From: a virus | DNA: 26,612 nucleotides | Virus record (IMG/VR): IMGVR_UViG_3300028844_003083 | Span: 1 to 26,612 of that record | Strand: one strand, 5' to 3' | Shown: positions 1 to 7,511 of the stretch, piece after piece | How the letters are laid out: each line of letters opens with the position of its first letter | How positions within the stretch are numbered: the stretch's first letter is position 1 | Notes under the pieces: model-generated | Seen by the model: only the letters and a program-made list of their open reading frames with translations | Told to the model about the DNA's origin: nothing | The model's database searches: none | Made by a program: the position numbers and the translations under genes

Positions 1-210
1 ACCGAACCGGGGATCTTCTACAGGCACATGTTCGCCATCAGCAGTCTCATACCAAAAAAGTTCTGTGCCCTTCTTGACTTCAGGGCTAAGTCCAGAATTA
101 TAGACTCCCATGGGCCGGCCGTGGGCAGCCGCCATTCGCGCGCGCTGATCGCCAACAGGTTCAATCTCTTCTTTAAGAAGCTTGCGCCAGTTTTCCATTA
201 TAAGCTTCAT
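1..210 (-). CDS. Unknown phage protein, N-terminal part (cut by window edge)
   Basis: The frame is open for 70 codons from an ATG at 210 to the left edge, so the C-terminus lies outside the window. AGGA sits 8 nt upstream of the ATG, which supports this start. A second in-frame ATG is at codon 5. The N-terminus, MKLIMENWRKLLKEEIEP, is a short amphipathic charged segment. It is followed by a Gly/Pro-containing stretch and an acidic region (about residues 45-70), with no signal peptide or membrane segment. It follows the GroES-like gene after about 60 nt on the same strand and is probably the last visible gene of the exonuclease-helicase-reductase operon. I do not recognise the family. Confidence 0.6.
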   Translation of the reverse strand, partial: MKLIMENWRKLLKEEIEPVGDQRARMAAAHGRPMGVYNSGLSPEVKKGTELFWYETADGEHVPVEDPRFG

Positions 211-252
211 TTTATTAATCCTAGGATGTTCTGCTAAGTTTCTATTTTACTC

Positions 253-271
253 AACAACTTAAATAGTTGTT
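253..271 (-). other. AT-rich stem-loop at the end of the GroES-like gene
   Basis: A perfect 7-bp inverted repeat (AACAACT / AGTTGTT on the minus strand) with a 5-nt loop begins at the stop codon of the GroES-like gene. No T-run follows, so it is not a convincing intrinsic terminator. It could protect the mRNA 3' end or be chance in AT-rich DNA. Confidence 0.3.
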
Positions 272-546
272 TAATCGGATAAAATCCCTATTACGTGGTT
301 TTCCTTAACAACCGTGAAAGTATCTCCGTTATATTGTATGTCCTTCACCATATGTGCCTCAACAACCAAATGAATACCGCGAGCCCACATTACATTATTA
401 GCAGTTGTGTGAGTTTGTAATAACTCGGCAACTGCGTGTGGTGATTCCACTGATCGATAATCTTGTGGAAGCAAGATTCCTGTGTTGTCGTCTTCTTCAT
501 CTATTGTCCTAATGTATAGGTAATTGTTTACTGGTACAAAGTTCAT
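271..546 (-). CDS. GroES-like co-chaperonin
   Basis: A 91-residue protein with the GroES fold pattern. It starts with the NFVPVNNYLYIR strand, followed by an acidic turn and TGILLPQ (about residues 22-28, where the mobile loop follows). The C-terminal strand ends in KENHVIGILSD, equivalent to the ENDVLGVI end of GroES. A longer frame reaches 597, but it would overlap the reductase gene. The ATG at 546 has AGGAG 5 nt upstream, overlapping the reductase stop, so I chose it. Phage co-chaperonins such as T4 gp31 cap host GroEL to fold phage capsid proteins. By analogy this protein should work in the cytoplasm with host GroEL. The role is inferred from family resemblance, and the mobile-loop match to GroEL is not verified. 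Confidence 0.75.
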   Translation of the reverse strand: MNFVPVNNYLYIRTIDEEDDNTGILLPQDYRSVESPHAVAELLQTHTTANNVMWARGIHLVVEAHMVKDIQYNGDTFTVVKENHVIGILSD

Positions 547-554
547 TTTATCTC

Positions 555-2969
555 CTATCCGCACTTTGCAAAACCGCAAGAGGTGCAAGTTACACAACCT
601 TCAACATAAACCAAACCATCTTCACCACACTCGGGACAAGTCTTCTCTGTTGCTTCCTGTCCATCAGGAATGTAGTTCTTCAATATACGAGCGATACATC
701 TTGAAAACGAGAACATATCAGAGTCCTTGTCTTTCTGTAACTGCTCTACAACATATTGTATGTTTGCTCCGTGACGCAAACCAAGTGAGATCATACGAGT
801 GAAAGCACTGTGGTTCGGGTTATCAAAGGTCTTTACTAGGTCCTTCACGATAACTGTATCACCATTCGTTCCGATGCGCAAGTCATAAACAGAGTTTTTT
901 GTCTTAAATCGGTGTTTAACCAAAAATCCTGTAACTCTACTTCTTGGGATCTCGATCAAATCAGAACGACCACCCATTAACTCGTATGGCTTGCCTTCAT
1001 ATAATCCAACAACAATCGCCCACTTTTCACCCTTGATAGTAGTGTGGTGAATATCACATTCCAGTTCTTCCGGGCGTCTAGGTGCGGAATACTGTGGAAA
1101 TGCTTCTTTCTCTTCTTTTTCTGACTCGGTTAATAGAACTCCTGTTCGGGATCCGTCAACATATACAGTAATGCCTTTCAACCCCATCTTCCAACCTTGC
1201 TGGTATAGTTTTCCAACAACCTCCGGGGATGTGCCCTTTGGAAGATTGATAGTAGAACTAATGCTGTGATCAATAGACTTTTGGATCGCGGCTTGAATAA
1301 CGACTCGCTGTGACCAGTCAATAGAATCAGATTCTACAAAGAAGCTTGGAATATCCTCTGTTTTCATTAGATTGAGATATTCGCGAACATTGTGGTGGAA
1401 TACCTTATACTCCAACCAACGATCTCCTAGATCATCAACGAAATCTGCTTCAACACCCAACTCATTGTGAGACAACTTACGACGGCGAATGTAGAAGTTC
1501 TTGAATACAGGCTCCAAACCAGATGAAGTCTGCGACATAATAGAAACAGAACCAGTTGGGGCATTTGTAAGAATAGAAATGTTACGTCGTCCAGTCGTCT
1601 GGATCAAAGTTTGTATCTCTTGTGGAAGACGCTGAATGTAAGCGTTGTTGCTTTCTGTCTCCCAGTTAAATGCTGGGAATGCTCCGCGCTCTTGCGCAAG
1701 ATAGCAACTTTCTGTGTAAGCCGTATCTCTAACAATCTCATATATCTGCTCAATCAAGGTTACAGCCTCATCAGAGTCATACGACAAGTTCATTCTAGCA
1801 ACAGCATCAGCAAGACCATGTGTCCCCAAGCCTGTGCGGCGACCATTGGCGGCGGCATCGTATAACTTTGTCCATAAAACCTTTTCATCTTCCGAATCTG
1901 CTACATTCCGGATGTTCTGTAACTTCTCCAACTCTAACTCTACAAGATCGTCAGAAAGTCGCATACCAACAGCAACAATCTGCTTTAACTTATTAAAGTC
2001 AAATGCTGCTTTGTCTGTAAAGGCGTCTGTAACGAGATGTTTGAGGTTTAAAGAAATCAAACGACAAGAATCATAAGCAGAAAGAGGAATCTCTCCACAA
2101 GGGTTTGTTGTCTTTGTTTGGAACTGTGGGTAAGAATGTGCTGGAAGGTTCTTTGTGATGTTGTCCCACATAAGAAGTCCAGGCTCTGCTGTCTTTGTAG
2201 CAGACTCTACAATCTCATTCCAAAGTTCAACAGCATTAACCTCGCTTAAATGTGTTGGAGTTTCAGCATCAACCGGGAACTGTAAAGTGAACTGTTCTCC
2301 TTTCTCAACTGCTTCCATAAAACTGTCGCTTATCTTAACAGATACGTTGGCTCCTGTGACCTTTGTAAGATCGTGCTTCATTCTAACAAACTTTTGAATA
2401 TCCGGATGGCGAATATCCATTGAAAGCATTAGAGCACCGCGACGACCATTCTGTCCGATCATACGACAGACGTAAGAATAAAAATCAGCAAAAGACCAAG
2501 CGCCAGTTGTAGTGCGAGCAGAGTTGTTAACGGGAGCGCCTTCGGGACGTAAATCAGAAATATCCAGACCAACCCCACAACGACGCTTAAATAGATTAGC
2601 AATATCTTTACCGGCATCCATAATAGAAGAAACAGAGTCCTGAGGATTGTCAACAACCACGCAGTTAGAGAGCGAAACATTAACATAATCATTTCCCACG
2701 CCCATCATAGGAGAACCCTGAGGAACGATGTATTTGAAGTCTTTTAAGAAAGAATAGATCTCGTTTTCAGTGGGACCTGTATCCCCAAACTTATCTTCCA
2801 TACGAGCAAACTCTGCCGCAAGGCGTCTATGCATATCATCAGGTGTTTTCTCAACATAGTTGCCTTTCTTGTCTCTTAAACAATACTTTGTCATAAAGAC
2901 ATTTGTGGCTAGTTCGTCACCATTAAAATAAGCTAGTGTTGCTTCTTTTACTTGTTCCTCATTGTACAT
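555..2969 (-). CDS. nrdJ: Class II (adenosylcobalamin-dependent) ribonucleotide reductase
   Basis: An 804-residue enzyme that reduces ribonucleotides to deoxyribonucleotides using B12. Visible motifs are SNC (Cys103, one redox cysteine), NPCGE (residues 289-293, with Cys291 as the radical cysteine between catalytic Asn289 and Glu293), and the partner redox Cys302 exactly 11 residues later, the spacing seen in class II enzymes. A phosphate-binding NAPTGSVS motif lies in the middle. The C-terminus is a cysteine-rich zinc-ribbon-like tail (CPECGEDG, then CTSCG and a terminal CG) that shuttles reducing equivalents. The length matches full single-chain NrdJ and there is no intein. ATG at 2969 follows AAGGA in the end of the helicase gene. 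No B subunit is needed. It sits between helicase and GroES-like genes and so supplies dNTPs for phage replication. Confidence 0.95.
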   Translation of the reverse strand: MYNEEQVKEATLAYFNGDELATNVFMTKYCLRDKKGNYVEKTPDDMHRRLAAEFARMEDKFGDTGPTENEIYSFLKDFKYIVPQGSPMMGVGNDYVNVSLSNCVVVDNPQDSVSSIMDAGKDIANLFKRRCGVGLDISDLRPEGAPVNNSARTTTGAWSFADFYSYVCRMIGQNGRRGALMLSMDIRHPDIQKFVRMKHDLTKVTGANVSVKISDSFMEAVEKGEQFTLQFPVDAETPTHLSEVNAVELWNEIVESATKTAEPGLLMWDNITKNLPAHSYPQFQTKTTNPCGEIPLSAYDSCRLISLNLKHLVTDAFTDKAAFDFNKLKQIVAVGMRLSDDLVELELEKLQNIRNVADSEDEKVLWTKLYDAAANGRRTGLGTHGLADAVARMNLSYDSDEAVTLIEQIYEIVRDTAYTESCYLAQERGAFPAFNWETESNNAYIQRLPQEIQTLIQTTGRRNISILTNAPTGSVSIMSQTSSGLEPVFKNFYIRRRKLSHNELGVEADFVDDLGDRWLEYKVFHHNVREYLNLMKTEDIPSFFVESDSIDWSQRVVIQAAIQKSIDHSISSTINLPKGTSPEVVGKLYQQGWKMGLKGITVYVDGSRTGVLLTESEKEEKEAFPQYSAPRRPEELECDIHHTTIKGEKWAIVVGLYEGKPYELMGGRSDLIEIPRSRVTGFLVKHRFKTKNSVYDLRIGTNGDTVIVKDLVKTFDNPNHSAFTRMISLGLRHGANIQYVVEQLQKDKDSDMFSFSRCIARILKNYIPDGQEATEKTCPECGEDGLVYVEGCVTCTSCGFAKCG

Positions 2970-2974
2970 TTTTA

Positions 2975-4360
2975 TTATTCCTTTTTGTTTTTCTTAAAGT
3001 TCTTGTATTTCTCGGCAAGTGTCTGCTTGTACTTTGTAGCATTCACTTCTACATTCTCATCTTCCTCGCTTTGTTCCAGTACCTTAATACTGACTGTGCT
3101 TGTATCCATAAATAATGGAAAGACAATCCCATCGGGACCATTACGATTCTTTGCTATAAAGAGACGACCAGTGTTGGCGACCTTATCATCCACAGTTCGT
3201 GAAATACTAAAGATAAAATCAGCGACAAAGCATTTACTGAACGCTTCTGAAATAGATTCCATTGTAATGACTTCTGCGTTTAAGCCGGATCTGTTTGTTT
3301 GTGAAGCAGTCCAAACTGGCGCTTCGTATTCAGACGCAAGACCACGCAACTCTTCGTAGATGGATTCTAGTTCGTTTCTCTTTTCTTTCTGGTATCTAAC
3401 TGGACGCAATAGATCACCATAATCAATGATAATCATATCGATTTCAATATTGCGCATTCGCAACTTTTCCAAGTGATTTCGGATTGTTTGCGTGCTGGCT
3501 GACTTTGTTGGGTATTCCTTTACAATCAGTCTGCCTTCAATGTCCTGAACCTCTTCATAAATCTTCTCTTTAAAGGATGTAAGGCTTCCTAGTGGAATCT
3601 TAGTAAGACAGGAGTCATAACGTGATGCTACCACTGTATCTTGAAGTTCTAAGGTATAATGAACCACTGTTTTACCAGCACGAAGGGCTTCTGTTCCTAA
3701 GTGAACCAAAGCCATTGACTTTCCGGCACCAGTTGGAGCAATAACCACCCCAAGTTCCTTTTGTCCTAATCCGCCCTTGCTGATATTATCAATCAGATCC
3801 CATCCGCTAGAAATCGGGTTTCTAAACTTTGGTTTGAACCTTTCTTCAAAGTCTCTCTTCCAATCATATCCTTCTTCATTGTCCATTCCAAGCTTAAGTG
3901 AGTCATTTATCACCTTTGAAATCTCATCAAATGATGATGATTGTAGCAAGCCAATAGACTTAACCATCGCAGACTTAAGATTCTGCTTTTTACAGAAATC
4001 TAGCGATGTATCCTTGATATAATCAATATCCGTTAGATCTGTGATTTGTGATCGAACATAGAACTCTCTTACTTGCTTTGCAGTAAGCTCATTTTCATTG
4101 TCCAAGTCAGAACGAAGAATAGTCTTCATAATGTCGCGTGAGGGATGAACTCCATACTTTACGCGGTAAGATAATACTTTGTTTAAGAATAACTTAAGAT
4201 AGTTCAACTCTAAAAAGTTAATATCTAGCACTTCTTCTATCTGATCCGCAAAAGCACGGTCATCTAGTATCACCATACAAAGCTTTTCTTGAAAGGACTT
4301 TCCATACTTTGAGAAACTAGAGTTCTCAGGCTTTCCAATAATCGTTTGAGTCATAGCCAC
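2975..4360 (-). CDS. Replicative DNA helicase, DnaB/gp41-like
   Basis: A 461-residue RecA-fold hexameric helicase expected to unwind the lagging-strand template at the fork. The N-terminal ~170 residues are helical, as in DnaB/T4 gp41. Walker A is APTGAGKS at 208-215 (Lys214). Walker B is IIIDYGD (about 310-316, Asp313). ASQTNRSG (352-359) matches the H3 sensor, and an arginine/lysine-rich KNRNGPDG motif (404-411) follows the arginine-finger region. The tail is Lys-rich. The start is GTG at 4360, with GGAG 6 nt upstream overlapping the exonuclease stop. An ATG two codons later (4354) is the alternative. No primase or helicase loader is visible in the window. It lies second in the operon after the 5'-3' exonuclease. 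Confidence 0.9.
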   Translation of the reverse strand: MAMTQTIIGKPENSSFSKYGKSFQEKLCMVILDDRAFADQIEEVLDINFLELNYLKLFLNKVLSYRVKYGVHPSRDIMKTILRSDLDNENELTAKQVREFYVRSQITDLTDIDYIKDTSLDFCKKQNLKSAMVKSIGLLQSSSFDEISKVINDSLKLGMDNEEGYDWKRDFEERFKPKFRNPISSGWDLIDNISKGGLGQKELGVVIAPTGAGKSMALVHLGTEALRAGKTVVHYTLELQDTVVASRYDSCLTKIPLGSLTSFKEKIYEEVQDIEGRLIVKEYPTKSASTQTIRNHLEKLRMRNIEIDMIIIDYGDLLRPVRYQKEKRNELESIYEELRGLASEYEAPVWTASQTNRSGLNAEVITMESISEAFSKCFVADFIFSISRTVDDKVANTGRLFIAKNRNGPDGIVFPLFMDTSTVSIKVLEQSEEDENVEVNATKYKQTLAEKYKNFKKNKKE

Positions 4361-4363
4361 ATC

Positions 4364-5332
4364 TTACTCCTTCACCAATGCTTTGTCAATACAAATTCTA
4401 TTCATAGTTGCGTGTAAATCCTCCCAGTTAAAAACACCAAAACCGTCCTGATTCATCATTCGAAGAATCTCGGTCTTATTATAGTCGTGCTCAAAGTTGT
4501 TTAGGGTATAATGAACCTTTTCTTGGCTTTGCAACGAAATAGCGGGCGCATACAGTTGCATAAGTTTATAGTTACTAATAACTACATCCTTGTGACTTAA
4601 AATGTTCGTAAAAAACTTTGCTTTGGAGTCAATATTTTCGCAAAAATCAAAAAGTTCGTGTAATGTTACGTCTTTATCTTCCCTCAAAAAATTAAGCTTT
4701 TTTGCGATAGATTTCAATCCTGCTCTTGGAACTCCATCAAGATTGTCGGATGGATCCCCGGCAATGGCGCGAGCAATAGCAAAGTTACGAGGGTGAATAT
4801 CAAACTGTTCTACAACATTCATCTTGTTGTGAACTACCTTTTGAGTTGGTCGAAACAAGACTGTTTCATCGTCACAAAGTTGAATGAAGTCCTTATCATT
4901 AGAAACAATAACCTTCTGCCATCCATCATAATGAGACATGCGGCTTACATAGGAGATAACGTCGTCTGCTTCGATCTCATCAAAACGAAACTGGATCACT
5001 GGTAGTTCATTCAAGTATTCAAGCAAGCGAACCTGCTGCCATACCATATTCTCCTGCTGCTGCTCTGGAGAAAGATTGTTTGGGCGATTAACCCGAATAG
5101 GCTTTCTTCCTGCTTTATAGTTCTTGTTTTGTTCGCGGCGCTTGCGGGAGCCTCCGGGGCCATCCCAGATAATCACAATACTATCTGGCTTAATATCTCG
5201 GCAAAGCTTCTGTAGGATCCCTAAGAAACCCTTGAGTCCTCCAATCGGTTGTCCGTGGATGGAAATGCTTGGGTTTACAATAAAAGCCCTGAAATAAGCA
5301 TTCAGGGCATCAACAATCATTACTCTCTTCAT
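4364..5332 (-). CDS. 5'-3' exonuclease / RNase H (FEN/PIN family)
   Basis: A 322-residue protein of the PolA 5'-nuclease/T4 RNase H family, which removes RNA primers and 5' flaps. The metal-binding acids appear in order: Asp8 (VDALN), Asp57 (WDGPG), Glu121-Ala-Asp123-Asp124 (EIEADDV), and Asp146/Asp148 (SNDKDF). A helix-hairpin-helix follows, GDPSDNLDGVPRAG (192-205), with the diagnostic Asp193 and Asp196. The basic stretch at 62-82 probably forms the arch that threads the 5' end. The polymerase in this window lacks a 5' nuclease domain, so this separate enzyme supplies that function. ATG at 5332 has AGGAG 7 nt upstream. It is the first gene after the promoter at 5368-5396. Confidence 0.93.
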   Translation of the reverse strand: MKRVMIVDALNAYFRAFIVNPSISIHGQPIGGLKGFLGILQKLCRDIKPDSIVIIWDGPGGSRKRREQNKNYKAGRKPIRVNRPNNLSPEQQQENMVWQQVRLLEYLNELPVIQFRFDEIEADDVISYVSRMSHYDGWQKVIVSNDKDFIQLCDDETVLFRPTQKVVHNKMNVVEQFDIHPRNFAIARAIAGDPSDNLDGVPRAGLKSIAKKLNFLREDKDVTLHELFDFCENIDSKAKFFTNILSHKDVVISNYKLMQLYAPAISLQSQEKVHYTLNNFEHDYNKTEILRMMNQDGFGVFNWEDLHATMNRICIDKALVKE

Positions 5333-5353
5333 CTGTAATCTCCTATATATGAA

Positions 5354-5385
5354 GCGGCTATGGAGTTATAATACCCCATAGCCGC
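5354..5385. promoter_or_regulatory. Perfect 10-bp inverted repeat (putative operator or hairpin)
   Basis: GCGGCTATGG (5354-5363) and its exact complement CCATAGCCGC (5376-5385) are separated by 12 nt. The -10 hexamer of the predicted promoter lies in the gap, and the arms cover part of the spacer and the predicted start site. This fits a repressor operator. As RNA from upstream transcription it would form a strong hairpin, but the following bases are not a U-run, so termination is less likely. Confidence 0.65.
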
Positions 5386-5396
5386 CTGTTTGTCAA
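5368..5396 (-). promoter_or_regulatory. Sigma70-type promoter for exonuclease-helicase-reductase operon
   Basis: On the minus strand TTGACA (5396-5391, 6/6 to consensus) is followed by a 17-bp spacer and TATTAT (5373-5368, 5/6). This is the best promoter I see in the window. It lies in the 79-bp gap between UvsX and the exonuclease gene, with a predicted start near 5361 and a leader of about 30 nt ending in AGGAG. It would be read by the unmodified host polymerase, suggesting early expression. Confidence 0.7.
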
Positions 5397-5411
5397 GAAC
5401 CGTTTAAGATT

Positions 5412-6533
5412 CTACTCTTTGTCTACGTCGTAAAAGTCCTCAGCGGATCCCTCCCTTTTATCAAACTTGCCGATGATTTCCTCATCCATAATCTCAAACA
5501 CTCGGTTTCTAAAGTTTTCGTTCTGTAACTTTTCAGTCCAGTGAGCCTTTTGAAACTTCTCTTCTTTACCGTCAGCATAGAAGAGTGTATACCAAGCTCC
5601 CGCATTCCTTAGATTATCCGAGCCCTTGATTGCTTCTAGCCAACTCTCTTCATCTTGAACTCCTACTTCATTAGTGCCCCAGAGAATCTTAAAAGCACAG
5701 TTTCGGCCTTGTGTTCCAAATCGTGACTTCTCCAACTTTACCTTTACCTCTGAGCCAATGCGGAAGCCGCTTTCGTCCTCAATGAAAGAAGACTTTGCCT
5801 TTCGTCCGGTTAGCCAGATTCGCAGTGAGTAAGCATAATGCATCGCCTTACCGCCAGGAGTAACATACGGAGTAGTCATAGCGATAATACGCGCATTTGG
5901 ACCAGATGGGATATTAACCTTTAACTGGTTTAGAACCAAGAATGCTGATCTAGTATTCGCAATCGGGATTGTAAGTTTAGACATTCCCTTTGATAGAATC
6001 CTAGCCTTCATCGCCATTGATGACTGTGGATTAAAGTCTCCTTCAACATCTGAAATAGTTGGTGTCAAAGCCAAAGAGTCCCAGATGAAAAGAACTCTTT
6101 CGGTTCCAGTATTCAAGATGTTTTCAACAGTTTCAAGAACATGCTCTACTGATTGAGTTTGAACATAAATCAGATCCTCCAAGTTACATCCTGCTCGCTC
6201 TAAGAACTCTGGATCAATGGCTGACTCTGAGTCTAGATAAACAACCACCATTCCCATCTTTTGAGCAGAAGCAGCAATCTGCGCAGCCATAAAAGACTTG
6301 CCTGTTGCTTCTAATCCAGCAATCTCGGAAATCTTGCCTACTGGAATACCAGCAAGTCTGCCCCGACATATAATAGAATCTAGCCAGCGTGAGCCAGTGG
6401 GAATCCACTCTTTAACTTCTGTTGGATTTGCCTCTCTTAGGTTATGAGCGACTTCCACGCCCGAAGTCTTATTGATTAAAGAACGTAGGCCGTCAATTGA
6501 GATCTTACCCGCCTTTGATTTACTTTTCGCCAT
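5412..6533 (-). CDS. uvsX: RecA/UvsX-like recombinase
   Basis: A 373-residue RecA-fold ATPase that forms filaments on ssDNA for strand exchange and recombination-dependent replication. Walker A is GLEATGKS at 73-80 (Lys79). The catalytic glutamate is Glu103 in YLDSES. Walker B is RVLFIWDSL (146-154, Asp152). LNQLK (201-205) and the TPGGKAMHYAYSLRIWL segment (about 225-241) correspond to the DNA-binding loop and following strand of RecA. The C-terminus is acidic, a common regulatory feature. Length matches T4 UvsX (about 390) better than typical bacterial RecA. ATG at 6533 overlaps the end of the upstream small membrane-protein gene by 14 nt, implying coupled translation. It probably works with the gp32-like SSB. 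Confidence 0.92.
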   Translation of the reverse strand: MAKSKSKAGKISIDGLRSLINKTSGVEVAHNLREANPTEVKEWIPTGSRWLDSIICRGRLAGIPVGKISEIAGLEATGKSFMAAQIAASAQKMGMVVVYLDSESAIDPEFLERAGCNLEDLIYVQTQSVEHVLETVENILNTGTERVLFIWDSLALTPTISDVEGDFNPQSSMAMKARILSKGMSKLTIPIANTRSAFLVLNQLKVNIPSGPNARIIAMTTPYVTPGGKAMHYAYSLRIWLTGRKAKSSFIEDESGFRIGSEVKVKLEKSRFGTQGRNCAFKILWGTNEVGVQDEESWLEAIKGSDNLRNAGAWYTLFYADGKEEKFQKAHWTEKLQNENFRNRVFEIMDEEIIGKFDKREGSAEDFYDVDKE

Positions 6534-6678
6534 CTATCTTCTCTCCGTATCTTGTATTTGTGTCTTCTATGAAATCGCGATGTAGTTGAGTTACTTGTTC
6601 GCTTATTTGAGTAACCTGACGGTGAAGCTCCAACATATAAATGAACATCAATATTAGAGCCATCACCGTCAGCATCAT
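6520..6678 (-). CDS. Small membrane-anchored peptide (52 aa)
   Basis: A short gene that begins immediately after the lipoprotein stop (TAAATGATG) and ends 14 nt inside the recombinase gene. GGAG lies 3 nt before the first ATG and 6 nt before the second (6675), so the second ATG may be the real start. Residues 2-16 (MLTVMALILMFIYML) form one hydrophobic helix. The rest is polar with regularly spaced hydrophobic residues (about 17-37), suggesting a short coiled coil, then a charged tail. The gene fills a gap that would otherwise be empty and is tightly coupled to both neighbours. Family unknown. A single-span membrane peptide next to a lipoprotein gene raises a lysis or envelope role, but this is speculation. 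Confidence 0.6.
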   Translation of the reverse strand: MMLTVMALILMFIYMLELHRQVTQISEQVTQLHRDFIEDTNTRYGEKIDGEK

Positions 6679-6894
6679 TTACTCCGCGCTGTCGTCGTCG
6701 TCGGCCGAATCGTCGTCATCAGAGGAATCATCATCATCAGATGAGTCGTCGTCGTCACCAGAGTCGTCGTCGTCAGCTACTGACGAATCATCGTCATCAG
6801 CCTCAGAAGGACAGCCACTGAATAATACAGTAGCGAGACCCATAAAGCAAATCAAAAATACAAAAAGCATCATCTTATTTAGGTTTTTAAACAT
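6679..6894 (-). CDS. Asp-rich repeat lipoprotein (71 aa)
   Basis: The N-terminus has a lysine pair (Lys3, Lys7) and a hydrophobic core (about 8-25) ending in LFSGC, a lipobox-like site with Cys28 as the likely lipidated residue. Phe at -3 is unusual. The mature part is almost only six DDDD tetrads separated by short Ser/Ala/Gly/Val linkers (residues 33-68), giving 24 aspartates. Such a tail would be extended, extremely acidic, and able to bind divalent cations. AGGA precedes the ATG at 6894. It is followed without a gap by the small membrane peptide gene. Function unknown; possibilities include host surface modification, superinfection exclusion or lysis. Asp-Ser repeats of this type are familiar to me from deltaproteobacterial lipoproteins. 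Confidence 0.7.
   Translation of the reverse strand: MFKNLNKMMLFVFLICFMGLATVLFSGCPSEADDDDSSVADDDDSGDDDDSSDDDDSSDDDDSADDDDSAE
6688..6798 (-). repeat. 18-nt coding tandem repeat (DDDDSx units)
   Basis: Six units encode Asp-tetrads, mostly spaced 18 nt apart, with one 6-nt insertion after the first tetrad. Synonymous codons differ between units (GAC versus GAT, TCG/TCT/AGC), so the protein repeat is better conserved than the DNA. Confidence 0.85.
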
Positions 6895-6907
6895 ATTCTT
6901 ATCCTTT

Positions 6908-7438
6908 CTAGTTTAGAGTTAGTGTGCCGTTGTCGGTTTCAACTGAAACGTTGAACCCAAGAACGAAAGTATCAGCATCAAATGTTGCGAATCGCCCATT
7001 GGTTGCTGCTTGTGCGGCATAAAGATCACCAGCACGAACACGGACAGATGTAGAGATATCACAGCGACCACGCTTGTAGTCATACTGCTCGGTTGAATAC
7101 TCTAGTGAATACTCACCCTCATAAATGGTTACCTGAAGCCTCTCGGTTAGGAACTCATTAAAATACTCATCTCCTCGCTCATACTCGTCAAGCTCTCCAT
7201 CGGCGCGCATTGCGTTTAGAAGATCATTTCCTTCACTTGTACTACCATACTGGGAATACACTGGAATATTAGAAGCCAGAAGATTACCTAAGTATCCTGC
7301 TGTCTCAGTCTCATAAACTGAATCGTTGACGTAACCGTCGTTAATATGCCATACATCATTTCCCTCGGTGTATGATAGGGTTAGGAACGTATCCTCTGAA
7401 ACGTTAAGCTCGCGGAGCTTGTTAATAAAATCACTCAT
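6908..7438 (-). CDS. Acidic protein of unknown function (176 aa)
   Basis: A clear gene: ATG at 7438 with AAGGA 6 nt upstream, filling the interval between the first pseudoknot element and the lipoprotein gene. The protein is strongly acidic (many Glu/Asp and Tyr, few Lys) with no Cys pair, signal peptide or membrane segment. The central part (about residues 85-130) is Tyr/Glu-rich. The C-terminal part (about 128-176) looks beta-rich, ending in the alternating pattern FNVSVETDNGTLTLN. I recognise no family. A high negative charge can indicate a DNA mimic, but nothing else supports that here. It is probably co-transcribed with the SSB-H1-DUF262 group upstream. Confidence 0.75.
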   Translation of the reverse strand: MSDFINKLRELNVSEDTFLTLSYTEGNDVWHINDGYVNDSVYETETAGYLGNLLASNIPVYSQYGSTSEGNDLLNAMRADGELDEYERGDEYFNEFLTERLQVTIYEGEYSLEYSTEQYDYKRGRCDISTSVRVRAGDLYAAQAATNGRFATFDADTFVLGFNVSVETDNGTLTLN

Positions 7439-7473
7439 TTTCTTCCTTTATAATGTTGTTGTTGTGATAAGTT

Positions 7474-7505
7474 GAGGCATCTGTAACCCATGCCTCCCTG
7501 CGGTT
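7474..7505 (-). promoter_or_regulatory. Pseudoknot-like RNA element, copy 1
   Basis: On the minus strand, in order: AACC, GCAGG, GAGGCAT, G, GGTT, ACAG, ATGCCTC. GAGGCAT pairs with ATGCCTC (7 bp) and AACC pairs with GGTT inside that loop (4 bp), the topology of an H-type pseudoknot. It lies 36 nt before the ATG of the 176-aa gene. The stretch to that start is unstructured and rich in CAA, then AAGGA. Confidence 0.65.
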
Positions 7506-7511
7506 GTGGCC

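Noticed and set aside
547-597. Upstream 17-codon extension of the GroES-like protein
   Set aside because: It would lie inside the reductase zinc-ribbon coding region. GroES-type proteins begin right at the NFVPVNNYLY strand, and AGGAG precedes the inner ATG.
2952-3359. 135-aa plus-strand open frame
   Set aside because: Antisense to the helicase gene whose Walker and sensor motifs are intact. Ser/Phe-rich composition is typical of a shadow.
6641-6916. Ser-rich plus-strand open frame
   Set aside because: It is the antisense shadow of the Asp-repeat lipoprotein: GAC/GAT codons read as TCG/TCA/TCT-type serines. The minus frame has the Shine-Dalgarno, signal peptide and operon fit.
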